A stretch of 9,385 nt of DNA from Muribaculaceae bacterium (GCA_029052265.1 JAIDJJ010000291.1:1-9385), one strand, 5' to 3'. Numbered from the stretch's first letter, positions 1-6,580 are shown. Numbers and translations: made by a program. The notes: generated by a model from the sequence alone, not told the origin.

Positions 1-568
1 AGATCAGCGTGGCCATATCGTCCGGGAGTCCGCGCGACATTCTTGCCTCTACCTCGGCACCCACTTCGGCGGAAGCCTCCATGCCAAGACGTACGAAATC
101 ATCCCAGAAAATAGTGACGGTGTCATCTTCCTCCAGCCGCAACTCGTCATTCTTGAAAACCACTATTTTGCTGATCAGATCAGGATGTTTCTTCCAATAA
201 TTATATGCAAGCGGATATTGATGCGAGTCTCCTACAAAGACTATCTTTGCATTTCCGTTGCTGACGATATAATCAAATTGCTCCTGCGATGAACTCGAAT
301 AAAGAGGAATCGCGGCAACGCGGTTACGGAAAGCCCCGAGTTCTGTTATCAATATCTGCGGTGTATTGGGAGAGCAGACGGCTATCGTGTCTTTTTCAAG
401 CAGTCCCAGTCTCGCAAGCGCCTTCCCGGCGATCTCTACCTGCAATTTGAAATCATTCCATGAGGTAGACTGCCATTCACCGTCTTTGCGCCAGCAAAAA
501 CGGTATGCCTCGCGGTCTCCATATCGTTGAGCCTGCGCGGATACTATATCAACTAATCTGTTTGCCAT
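1..568 (-). CDS. Long-chain acyl-CoA synthetase (AMP-forming), N-terminal part, cut by window edge
   Basis: This is the first 189 codons of an AMP-forming fatty acid:CoA ligase of the FadD/FAA1 type, which converts a free fatty acid, ATP and CoA into acyl-CoA. Reading leftward from the ATG at 566-568 gives an uninterrupted protein that starts MANRLVDIVSAQAQRYGDRE, typical of the family's N-terminus. It contains the substrate-entry region with AVCSPNTPQILITELGAF (about residues 63-80) and an IPLYSSSS stretch (87-94), then ends at DDMATLI. In this family the P-loop YTSGTTG follows almost immediately, so the ATP-binding motif should lie just outside the window. The usual length is about 550-650 residues, so about two thirds is missing. 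The start fits the family and lies about 80 bases downstream of a promoter-like -7 element. Chain-length preference cannot be judged from this part. The gene follows meaB on the same strand after 107 bases; both could serve fatty or propionyl-type acyl-CoA metabolism, but that link is inference. Confidence 0.9.
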   Translation of the reverse strand, partial: MANRLVDIVSAQAQRYGDREAYRFCWRKDGEWQSTSWNDFKLQVEIAGKALARLGLLEKDTIAVCSPNTPQILITELGAFRNRVAAIPLYSSSSQEQFDYIVSNGNAKIVFVGDSHQYPLAYNYWKKHPDLISKIVVFKNDELRLEEDDTVTIFWDDFVRLGMEASAEVGAEVEARMSRGLPDDMATLI

Positions 569-626
569 AATTGTCCGGGATGTTACGAGAATACCGACAG
601 CAGGGATTTCCGACCGTCTTCTCTCT

Positions 627-648
627 CACGTAATAACGTGGATCCACG
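627..648. promoter_or_regulatory. Palindrome cluster at the predicted start of transcription; possible operator
   Basis: CGTGGATCCACG at 637-648 is a perfect 12-bp palindrome. It overlaps a second inverted repeat, CACGT at 627-631 with ACGTG at 636-640 separated by AATA. Both sit within 25 bases downstream of the minus-strand -7 element, across the predicted transcription start of the acyl-CoA synthetase. That is where a repressor would bind, and acyl-CoA-responsive TetR or GntR regulators often control such genes, but no regulator is encoded in the window. In RNA the same bases could form two mutually exclusive short hairpins. The role is inferred from position and symmetry only. Confidence 0.35.
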
Positions 649-651
649 GTG

Positions 652-659
652 TAAAGTTA
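652..659 (-). promoter_or_regulatory. Promoter-like -7 element (TAACTTTA) for the acyl-CoA synthetase
   Basis: On the minus strand the sequence TAACTTTACACC matches the Bacteroidota -7 motif TAnnTTTG except at its last base, and the CACC that follows is common after such motifs. It lies 16 bases past the meaB stop codon and would start transcription near position 645, giving a leader of about 77 nt. I see no TTTG at the expected -33 position, which would fall inside the end of meaB, so this may be a weak or activator-dependent promoter. Confidence 0.4.
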
Positions 660-675
660 GCAATTTTTTGTGAAT

Positions 676-1782
676 TTATCGGCATTCTCCCCTGAGATTG
701 CGGAAATAACAGTCAAGAACATCTTTCGCTGCCGTAAACGACGACTGCTCGTTGTTGAGCACTCTCATCTCTTTCTGCTCAAGCAATGCCTTGACCTCCG
801 GCATATTGTAGAAATTATGACGCAACTGCTCGTCAATAGTTTCTATCATCCAGTATTTCGCCTGCTCGTTGCGTTTGCGTTCGAAATATCCAGTCTTCTT
901 TACATAAGCGAAATAACGGTCGATCATATCCCAAACCATATCTATGCCAAGTTCATAATAGCCGCTGTATGTGAGCACCTCCGGTTTCCATTTGCTCGGA
1001 GTGGGCGGGAAAAGGAACAGTGCGTTACGGAATTGTGAGGCGGCGAGTTTCGCTCGCTCCACATTGTCTCCGTCACATTTATTTATTACAATACCGTCTG
1101 CCATCTCCATGATGCCTCGCTTGATTCCTTGAAGCTCGTCACCGGTGCCGGCAAGCTGGATCAGAAGGAAGAAGTCCACCATGGAATGAACTGCGGTCTC
1201 GCTCTGTCCCACTCCTACTGTCTCTACAAAAATATTGTCATAACCCGCAGCTTCACAAAGCACTATCGTCTCCCTTGTCTTTCTCGCAACGCCTCCAAGA
1301 GATCCGGCTGAAGGGGAAGGACGTATGAACGCGTCTTTTTGCTGTGACAGTTTTTCCATTCGTGTCTTGTCGCCCAATATACTGCCCTGGGTGCGCTCGC
1401 TGCTGGGATCTATTGCAAGCACTGCAAGTTTTCCTCCTTGCTTGAGAACATGAAGTCCAAACACATCTATAGATGTCGACTTCCCGGCTCCGGGCACTCC
1501 TGTGATCCCGATACGCTTTGAATTGCCAGAATACGGCAGACATTTCTCTATCACTTCCTGAGCTATCGCCTGATGCGATTCCGCCAGACTTTCCACCAAT
1601 GTCACGGCGCGACCCAATATGCTCACATCTCCTTTCCTTATACCTTCCACATAATCATTCACACTGAGCTGCGGCTTTTTAGCCCTGCGGAAATTTCTAT
1701 AAGGATTTACTATAGGTTGGGAGCTGACTCCGGCATTCACCTGCAGCCCCTTATAATCTTCATGGTTTTCAGGATGTTCCAT
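676..1782 (-). CDS. meaB: Methylmalonyl-CoA mutase-associated G-protein chaperone MeaB
   Basis: This 368-residue protein is MeaB (ArgK/YgfD family), a SIMIBI-class P-loop GTPase. It gates loading of adenosylcobalamin into methylmalonyl-CoA mutase, protects the enzyme and promotes removal of damaged cofactor. Visible motifs in order are: Walker A GVPGAGKST (residues 95-103); the family-specific DPSSERTQGSILGDKTRM (125-142, switch I with a Mg-coordinating Asp); SLGGVARKTRE (161-171, switch III); FVETVGVGQSE (185-195, Walker B/switch II); and NKCDG (234-238), the guanine-specificity NKxD motif. The C-terminal helical arm (about 295-365) matches the family's dimerisation region. Length is normal, with a slightly long N-terminal lead of about 40 residues before the conserved core. 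The mutase subunits are not in the window. In Bacteroidales the mutase works in the succinate-to-propionate route, so the chaperone's client is presumably encoded elsewhere. The gene begins 30 bases after the upstream DUF1573 gene with no visible terminator, so co-transcription is likely. Confidence 0.95.
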   Translation of the reverse strand: MEHPENHEDYKGLQVNAGVSSQPIVNPYRNFRRAKKPQLSVNDYVEGIRKGDVSILGRAVTLVESLAESHQAIAQEVIEKCLPYSGNSKRIGITGVPGAGKSTSIDVFGLHVLKQGGKLAVLAIDPSSERTQGSILGDKTRMEKLSQQKDAFIRPSPSAGSLGGVARKTRETIVLCEAAGYDNIFVETVGVGQSETAVHSMVDFFLLIQLAGTGDELQGIKRGIMEMADGIVINKCDGDNVERAKLAASQFRNALFLFPPTPSKWKPEVLTYSGYYELGIDMVWDMIDRYFAYVKKTGYFERKRNEQAKYWMIETIDEQLRHNFYNMPEVKALLEQKEMRVLNNEQSSFTAAKDVLDCYFRNLRGECR

Positions 1783-1812
1783 ATTATGGTATATAAGGTT
1801 TATATTCTTTTT

Positions 1813-2895
1813 TCACTTTTTTATCCCCACCAGATTCGCAGTCCTGAGAGGATGCAGAGGATCATTGGTGATCACTTCTACGGCAATACGGAATGGACCC
1901 GAAGGGACTGACGTCAATGAAAGCGAGCCTTTCACCTTGTCCTTCCCCTCACCTCCGACTTTTTTGGGGAAGGACGTGATCCGGACATTTTCATTATGTG
2001 AATACACCCTTCTGACTTCGAGCTCTGATTTTCCATCGTTTAATACATCAAATTCAAAAGGCAATTCCCCTTCAGATACATCTTCGCCAAAATCTATAAA
2101 TTCCGGCACAAGATATGCCCTCGGTCCATTTTCAATCTCTTCTGCCGACATCGACCTGCTGTCAGGAACTATCGCCGCAGTAATGCGTATTTCCCGCACA
2201 TCCCGTCCCTTGAAATCCCCGCCTGGAGACACTTTTACTAAATATTCCACCGGACCAGCCTCCGGTTCCTTAGTGGAGTTAAGATAAAATCCAAATGTGC
2301 CTATCTCTCCGGGAGCAAGCGAATGCGGGGTCATATCCACTTGAAGCGCCGATGATCTTGAAGTCCATTCAGGGCGTACTGTATCCGTGCCTTGATTATA
2401 TACATTTATAAACACATGACGCGCACTTCCCTTCTTGACCTCCCCCATCGTTTGGGACAATGTCTCATATCGCAACGCGCCTCCTTCATAAGGATAGCTT
2501 TTCTCAAGAGTCTCGGGCGCACCAATGACCGTACCGGTTATCCTCACTACCTGTAACTCGTTGTCTGCCCCCAAATATACTTTGACTGTCTTGTCGAAAG
2601 GACCCGGACGACCGGAAGGGTCATATATGAAACTCACCGTGGCAGTGTCGCCCGGCTGAATCATATCTTCAGTATATTCCGCGCCGGTACACCCGCAGCT
2701 TGGTCGTACATTCCTTATAAATGTCGGCTTGCTGCCTGTGTTCACAAACCGGACGCTACCCTTTCTCGGACCTTCCGCTTCTTTAAATGCTCCGTAATTA
2801 TATTCGGTAGAAAGCCATTTCACATCTGCCGGCAACAAAAACGGGAAAGAAAACACAAACACCAGGAATGCTACAATAGACTTTCTCATACACAC
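1813..2895 (-). CDS. Secreted DUF1573 protein with three Ig-like repeats
   Basis: This 360-residue exported protein belongs to the DUF1573 family, which is abundant in Bacteroidota and has no established function. A hydrophobic signal peptide covers about residues 5-22, with possible cleavage near LLPA/DV. The mature part reads as three immunoglobulin-like beta repeats: about 28-123, about 145-242 and about 258-358. The first carries the family hallmark SCGCT (66-70) followed by YDPSGRPGPF (91-100). The second and third repeats lack the cysteine motif. The fold resembles ASPM-SPD2-Hydin domains. The Cys-Gly-Cys pair could bind metal, form a disulfide or carry a modification, none of which the sequence decides. 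The ATG at 2895 was preferred over the Met two codons later because AAGGA lies eight bases before it. The gene follows a shorter, broken paralogue by 58 bases and precedes meaB by 30 bases on the same strand. Confidence 0.85.
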   Translation of the reverse strand: MCMRKSIVAFLVFVFSFPFLLPADVKWLSTEYNYGAFKEAEGPRKGSVRFVNTGSKPTFIRNVRPSCGCTGAEYTEDMIQPGDTATVSFIYDPSGRPGPFDKTVKVYLGADNELQVVRITGTVIGAPETLEKSYPYEGGALRYETLSQTMGEVKKGSARHVFINVYNQGTDTVRPEWTSRSSALQVDMTPHSLAPGEIGTFGFYLNSTKEPEAGPVEYLVKVSPGGDFKGRDVREIRITAAIVPDSRSMSAEEIENGPRAYLVPEFIDFGEDVSEGELPFEFDVLNDGKSELEVRRVYSHNENVRITSFPKKVGGEGKDKVKGSLSLTSVPSGPFRIAVEVITNDPLHPLRTANLVGIKK

Positions 2896-2953
2896 ATTTT
2901 TATTCCTTACCTTCTGATAACAAAAATCCGGTATCAGGATCCACTTTTCACTA

Positions 2954-3367
2954 TCAATTTGATTTTGGTGAAACCGTACCCCGGATCTTGAGCCTTATTT
3001 TCGACGGGTTGCCGTTACTCTTGACCGTCACCACTTTTGTAAATCCTCCGGGTCTCCCTAATGGATTGTATGTCACCTTTATGACACCTTTTTTCCCCGG
3101 AGCCACCGGAGCTTTCGGATATTCCGGACGGGTGCAGCCACATTCAGCTTTCGCCTCATAAATTATAAGGTTTGCCCCTCCATCGTTGAAAAACGGAAAT
3201 TCACAGCTCACCGGACCTCCGTCTTATTTCACAATACCGAAGTCATGTGTGTCGGATTCAAACTTTGCCGACGCTTTCCCGTTTTCATCCGCAGATACGG
3301 CGAATGTTGCCGCCAACACAGCAAGTGCAACACCACATGCAGGTCTGAATAGTTTATATGCTTTCAT
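2954..3367 (-). pseudogene. Short secreted DUF1573 protein interrupted by an in-frame TAA
   Basis: Reading leftward from the ATG at 3365-3367 gives a DUF1573 protein of 137 codons with a single ochre stop at codon 48 (positions 3224-3226). Before the stop are a signal peptide (MKAYKLFRPACGVALAVLAA..., with possible cleavage after AVSA near residue 26) and the start of the Ig-like domain, FESDTHDFGIVK. After the stop the same frame continues without a shift: DGGPVSCEFPFFNDGG, then AECGCTRPEYP and TYNPLGRPGGF, ending in RGTVSPKSN and TGA. Intact relatives usually have Glu at the stop position (as in a K-E-D-G-G run), so a one-base GAA to TAA change explains it. The neighbouring meaB ends normally at TAA, so this codon is not reassigned genome-wide. 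The remaining 89 codons look undamaged, which implies a very recent mutation, a sequencing error or readthrough. A GTG at 3209-3211 could restart an 85-residue fragment, but it would lack the signal peptide. Confidence 0.85.
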
Positions 3368-3465
3368 TTTATGTTTTTTAATTTCTATACAAATAGAGAC
3401 ATTTAACAATACTGTTTGGTTTACGCCGATATTGCGGTTTCTGTATCCATATCTCTTTGTGAATG

Positions 3466-3473
3466 CAAAAATA
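3466..3473 (-). promoter_or_regulatory. Promoter -7 element (TATTTTTG) for the leftward DUF1573-meaB group
   Basis: On the minus strand TATTTTTGCA matches the Bacteroidota -7 consensus TAnnTTTG exactly and is followed by the favoured C. Transcription would begin near 3459, giving a leader of about 92 nt before the ATG at 3367. I find no convincing TTTG at the -33 position. It lies in the 280-base divergent region 3368-3647, about 115 bases from the rightward promoter. Apart from the two promoters and one leader hairpin, I see no gene or repeat in that region. Confidence 0.45.
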
Positions 3474-3564
3474 GACAAATTTCCTTTATGTTGCACCTAT
3501 TTTCCATATTTAATTCCAAATCCCGCCAAACACCCAACACTCTCCCCCAAGCAAGCGTTATAAT

Positions 3565-3595
3565 TTTGCTCAGTGACTATTTTTTACTAATTTTG
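3565..3595 (+). promoter_or_regulatory. Bacteroidota promoter (TTTG - 19 bp - TAATTTTG) for the rightward gene series
   Basis: TTTG at 3565-3568 and TAATTTTG at 3588-3595 are separated by 19 bases, matching the known Bacteroidota primary-sigma promoter (TTTG at -33 and TAnnTTTG at -7). The -7 element is followed by CAAAA, and transcription should start near 3602, giving a leader of about 46 nt to the ATG at 3648. An additional TAATTTTG at 3561-3568 overlaps the -33 box and could act as a secondary -7 element, although it has no TTTG of its own upstream. This is the best promoter in the window. Confidence 0.7.
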
Positions 3596-3611
3596 CAAAA
3601 AACAACCTCAT

Positions 3612-3636
3612 CCCGGATGACCTTTCGTATTCCGGG
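3612..3636 (+). promoter_or_regulatory. Leader hairpin just before the N-acyltransferase start
   Basis: CCCGGA (3612-3617) and TCCGGG (3631-3636) are perfect complements separated by 13 bases, forming a GC-rich six-pair stem within the predicted 46-nt leader. The stem ends 11 bases before the ATG at 3648, close enough to affect ribosome access or mRNA stability. There is no U-tract after it, so it is not a standard terminator. Its function is unproven, and a stem of this size can occur by chance. Confidence 0.3.
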
Positions 3637-3647
3637 CATTAAAATCA

Positions 3648-4613
3648 ATGGAAAAGATTATTGACCCCGTCGACAGAGAGCTTATCATGAGAGAATTGAC
3701 TCATGACAAACTTTTGCGCCATGCTAATAAAGGCGACAATGAAGTATATGTGGTCGACGCCTTCAACGCGCCTTCCGTGATGAAAGAGATAGGAAGGCTG
3801 CGCGAGATCGCTTTCCGTGATGCCGGAGGTGGCACCGGACTTGAATGCGACATCGATGAATTTGACACAATGGAGAGCCCTTGCCAGCAACTGCTCGTAT
3901 GGGATCCCCATGACAAGGAAATTGTAGGTGGCTACCGGTTCATATTAGGCGAAAACATCAGGTTTAAAAATGGTGTGCCGAATATCGCCACTTCTCATAT
4001 GTTCAGGTTCTCCGACAGATTCATTAACGAATTTCTTCCTACCACTCTTGAGTTGGGACGCTCATTTGTAGCCACTTCATATCAGAGCACCAAATCCCAC
4101 TCTAAGGCTCTGTATGTGCTTGACAATCTGTGGGACGGATTGGGCGCTTTGACTGTGATATATCCTCAGATACAGCATCTTTTCGGGAAAGTGACAATGT
4201 ATCCGTCTTATGGAGAAGAATGCCGCGACATGCTGCTCGGATTCTTACACAAGCATTTCTATGACAAGGATAATCTTGTACGCCCGATCGATGAATTGCC
4301 CAGCAGAGCCAAGTCAGAAAGAATACAGAACCTGTTCACAGGAGAGACTTTCAAAGAAGACTACAAGATTCTCAACCATGCCATCCGTGCGAACGGGCAG
4401 AATATCCCGCCTCTTGTAAATGCTTATATGTCGCTTTCTCCTACCATGAAAGTGTTTGGGACAGCGATCAACCATGAATTCGGAGATGTCGAAGAAACCG
4501 GCATTTTCTTCAAGATTTCTGAAATATTTGAAGAAAAGAAAAGACGGCACATTCAGACGTTCATGGAAAATGGACATGATGGATTCTCCGTAGAGAACCC
4601 TCATCTCTCATGA
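3648..4613 (+). CDS. GNAT-fold N-acyltransferase of the OlsB/GlsB (amino-acid lipid) type
   Basis: This 321-residue cytoplasmic protein belongs to the GNAT-like family (Acetyltransf_5, often called hemolysin-like) that includes OlsB, which N-acylates ornithine with a 3-hydroxy-acyl group from ACP. It also includes GlsB of Bacteroides thetaiotaomicron, which makes N-acyl glycine on the way to glycine lipids. Conserved stretches are RLREIAFRDAGGGTG (50-64), DIDEFD (68-73), QLLVWDP followed by GGYR (81-97), ELGRSFV (135-141), LDNLWDGLGAL (158-168) and NIPPLVNAYMSLSP (252-265), close to the end of the typical Bacteroidales protein. There is no signal peptide or membrane span. By lineage I expect glycine as the acceptor, but the sequence alone does not fix the substrate. 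The O-acyltransferase partner (GlsA/OlsA, PlsC-like) is not adjacent. The gene is first after a strong promoter, has tandem stops TGA TAA, and lies 39 bases before the LegB-like gene, so it may share that transcript. Confidence 0.85.
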   Translation: MEKIIDPVDRELIMRELTHDKLLRHANKGDNEVYVVDAFNAPSVMKEIGRLREIAFRDAGGGTGLECDIDEFDTMESPCQQLLVWDPHDKEIVGGYRFILGENIRFKNGVPNIATSHMFRFSDRFINEFLPTTLELGRSFVATSYQSTKSHSKALYVLDNLWDGLGALTVIYPQIQHLFGKVTMYPSYGEECRDMLLGFLHKHFYDKDNLVRPIDELPSRAKSERIQNLFTGETFKEDYKILNHAIRANGQNIPPLVNAYMSLSPTMKVFGTAINHEFGDVEETGIFFKISEIFEEKKRRHIQTFMENGHDGFSVENPHLS

Positions 4614-4652
4614 TAATGCAATCTTTCTCTCAACTCATAACACCCTTTAACA

Positions 4653-5630
4653 ATGAAAAATGTAGTAGTGACCGGAGCTGACGGTTTTATAGGCAGCCAC
4701 CTTACCGAGGCGCTCCTCAACGAAGGCTGCCATGTCACAGCTCTTGCCCAATACAATTCTTTCAACAACTGGGGATGGCTCGAAGGGATTAGACATCCTG
4801 AGCTAAGTATAGTCACTGGTGATGTAAGGGATCCCAATTTTTGCCGGACTCTTCTTAAAGGAGCCGACACGGTCTTTCATCTTGCTGCCCTTATAGCTAT
4901 CCCTTTCAGCTACACCGCTCCCGACAGCTATGTCGACACCAACGTCAAAGGCACCCTCAACATATGTCAGGCGGCAAAAGACACAGGTGTGGAACGCCTG
5001 CTGATCACTTCGACTTCCGAAGTTTACGGCACAGCAAAATATGTGCCTATCGATGAGAATCATCCCAAGCAGCCGCAAAGCCCATACTCCGCGACCAAGA
5101 TAGGGGCAGATGCAATCGCTCTAAGCTTCCACAACACCTTTGACATGAATGTGACTGTGGTACGTCCATTCAACACATACGGTCCGAGACAAAGTGCCCG
5201 GGCAATAATTCCTTCTATAATAACCCAGATAGCGACAGGTATTAAGGAAATAAAAGTCGGCGATCTTTCTCCCACCCGTGATTTCAATTACGTTGAAGAC
5301 ACCTGCAGGGGATTCATCGCAATAGCTAAAGCCCCAAACACTGCCGGAGAAGAAATCAACATAGCCACACAGAGGGAGGTAAGCATGAAAACCACCCTTG
5401 AGACTATAGCGAGACTTATGGACGCCGACATAAAATGGGTGGTGGATCCCGACAGGCTGAGACCATCAGGAAGCGAAGTCTTCAGACTTCTCGGATCTAA
5501 CGAAAAAATCACCCGGCTCACCGGCTGGAGACCCGAAGTTTCCCTTGAGGAAGGGCTTAGACGCACCATCGACTGGATATGCAGCGGAGATCATCTTAAA
5601 AACTACAAACCCAATATCTATAACAGATGA
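4653..5630 (+). CDS. legB: LegB-type nucleotide-sugar 4,6-dehydratase (extended SDR)
   Basis: This 325-residue NAD(P)-dependent extended short-chain dehydrogenase/reductase closely matches the LegB family. That family dehydrates a GDP- or UDP-GlcNAc at C4/C6 to a 4-keto-6-deoxy sugar, the first committed step towards legionaminic acid. The Rossmann motif GADGFIGSH (8-16, GxxGxxG) is followed by family-specific ALAQYNSFNNWGWLEG (30-45), GDVRDP (56-61) and FHLAALIAIPFSY (75-87). The STSEVYG segment (120-126) carries the catalytic Glu123, then come Tyr145-x3-Lys149 and RPFNTYGPRQSARAIIPSII (171-190, sugar-nucleotide binding). PTRDFNYVEDT (207-217) and SEVFRLLGSN (274-283) close the domain. Length and residues look fully functional. 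Which nucleotide the substrate carries is not decidable here. Its stop overlaps the next start as ATGA, implying translational coupling to the ATP-grasp gene. The usual LegC aminotransferase partner does not follow it. Confidence 0.85.
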   Translation: MKNVVVTGADGFIGSHLTEALLNEGCHVTALAQYNSFNNWGWLEGIRHPELSIVTGDVRDPNFCRTLLKGADTVFHLAALIAIPFSYTAPDSYVDTNVKGTLNICQAAKDTGVERLLITSTSEVYGTAKYVPIDENHPKQPQSPYSATKIGADAIALSFHNTFDMNVTVVRPFNTYGPRQSARAIIPSIITQIATGIKEIKVGDLSPTRDFNYVEDTCRGFIAIAKAPNTAGEEINIATQREVSMKTTLETIARLMDADIKWVVDPDRLRPSGSEVFRLLGSNEKITRLTGWRPEVSLEEGLRRTIDWICSGDHLKNYKPNIYNR

Positions 5631-6580
5631 AAAATCAACAACTTTCGGTTTTGTTTCTCGGCGGTGCCCGACGCGTGTCGCTTGCCGAGCTCCTCATCCG
5701 GAGTGGAGAACGTATCGGTTATAAAGTAAACATCCTGAGCTACGACCTTTCTGAAGAGGTGCCGATTTCTACTGTAGGGAAAGTCATAAAAGGACTCCGT
5801 TGGAATGATCCGGGTGTGGTAAGCGATATTGAGCGCGTAGTCAAGGAATTTGATATCAACATAATTCTCCCGTTTGTTAACGGAGCCATAGAGATAGCTT
5901 CAATTTGTCGCGACAAAATGCCGGATGTTTTTGTCCCCGTGACTGATTTTGATACGGCATGTAAGCTCTTCGACAAAACCGAGGCGGCTAAGGTGTTCAA
6001 GGAAGCCGGACTTCCCATACCCCGCACATATAGCGTCCTTTCTGCCCAGATGCCCGCAATAGCCAAGCCGAGGAAAGGGGGATCCTCTCGAGGCATCCAT
6101 ATCTTCAACAACATGGAAGACCTTATGCATCTGCAGGACCTCCCGAATTATCTTGTACAGGAATATATTCCGAATTGCAAGGAATACACTGTGGATTGCT
6201 ACATAAGCGGCAAAGGGGAGATTCTAACCACAGTGCCGCGTGAAAGGATCGAGATAATGGGGGGCGAGTCTACACGTACACGCACCTGCAGAAACGAGAT
6301 CCTTGAAAATCTCAGCCGCGAAGTGATCGAAAAATTTTCTCTGCGCGGACCCGTGAATCTTCAGTTTCTTCACGACATAGACGCCGACAGATATCTGCTG
6401 ATGGAAGTAAACCCGAGGCTCGGAGGTGGAGTGATATGTTCGATATACGCGGGCGCACCTATCACCGACTACATTATCAACGAAGCTCTAGGCGTGGAAT
6501 TGGCACCTTGCGACGACTGGGCATCCGGCACCCTTATGGCAAGATATTTCAAGGAAGCTATATTTTATGAACGAGACTGA
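5627..6580 (+). CDS. ATP-grasp ligase, CarB/PylC-like, in a nonulosonic-acid-type cassette
   Basis: This 317-residue protein has an ATP-grasp fold, whose members activate a carboxylate as acyl-phosphate and join it to an amine or thiol. A Rossmann-like preATP-grasp domain (about 1-110, starting VLFLGGARRVSLAELL) precedes DKTEAAKVFKEAGLPIPRTY (116-135). The ATP-binding loop KPRKGGSSRGI (147-157), VQEYIPNCKEYTVDCY (177-192) and the metal- and phosphate-binding segment LLMEVNPRLGGG (257-268, with Glu260 and Asn262) follow. It resembles the small CarB-like enzymes found in polysaccharide and amino-acid ligase clusters; the true substrates are unknown. Being coupled by ATGA to the LegB-like gene and overlapping the cytidylyltransferase gene by 14 bases, it probably acts on the same sugar or sugar acid, for example by attaching an amino acid or forming an amide. 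That role is inference. All core ATP-grasp residues I can check are present, so the enzyme should be active. Confidence 0.85.
   Translation: MKNQQLSVLFLGGARRVSLAELLIRSGERIGYKVNILSYDLSEEVPISTVGKVIKGLRWNDPGVVSDIERVVKEFDINIILPFVNGAIEIASICRDKMPDVFVPVTDFDTACKLFDKTEAAKVFKEAGLPIPRTYSVLSAQMPAIAKPRKGGSSRGIHIFNNMEDLMHLQDLPNYLVQEYIPNCKEYTVDCYISGKGEILTTVPRERIEIMGGESTRTRTCRNEILENLSREVIEKFSLRGPVNLQFLHDIDADRYLLMEVNPRLGGGVICSIYAGAPITDYIINEALGVELAPCDDWASGTLMARYFKEAIFYERD

Noticed and set aside
670..1038. Plus-strand open frame of 122 codons opposite meaB
   Set aside because: It lies wholly antisense to the strongly conserved MeaB coding sequence, has no recognisable motif and no promoter.
1573..2287. Plus-strand open frames (1573-1911 and 1865-2287) opposite meaB and the long DUF1573 gene
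   Set aside because: They are antisense shadows with low-complexity, Ser/Thr-rich composition and no family signature.
2914..2937. CTGATA / TATCAG inverted repeat between the two DUF1573 genes
   Set aside because: A six-pair A/T-rich stem with a 12-base loop and no T-tract is too weak to call a terminator or operator.
3224..3226. Stop-codon reassignment as the explanation for the TAA in the short DUF1573 gene
   Set aside because: meaB and recQ in the same window end at TAA at their normal family lengths, so TAA is a working stop in this organism.
3186..3664. Plus-strand open frames running through the divergent promoter region
   Set aside because: They overlap the DUF1573 start and both promoters, show no conserved motif, and one of them reads out of frame into the N-acyltransferase gene.
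4653..5630. Ser in place of Asp in the dehydratase motif (TSEVYG instead of TDEVYG) as a sign of a dead enzyme
   Set aside because: As I recall the LegB family, TSEVYG is its normal form; Glu123, Tyr145 and Lys149 are all present.
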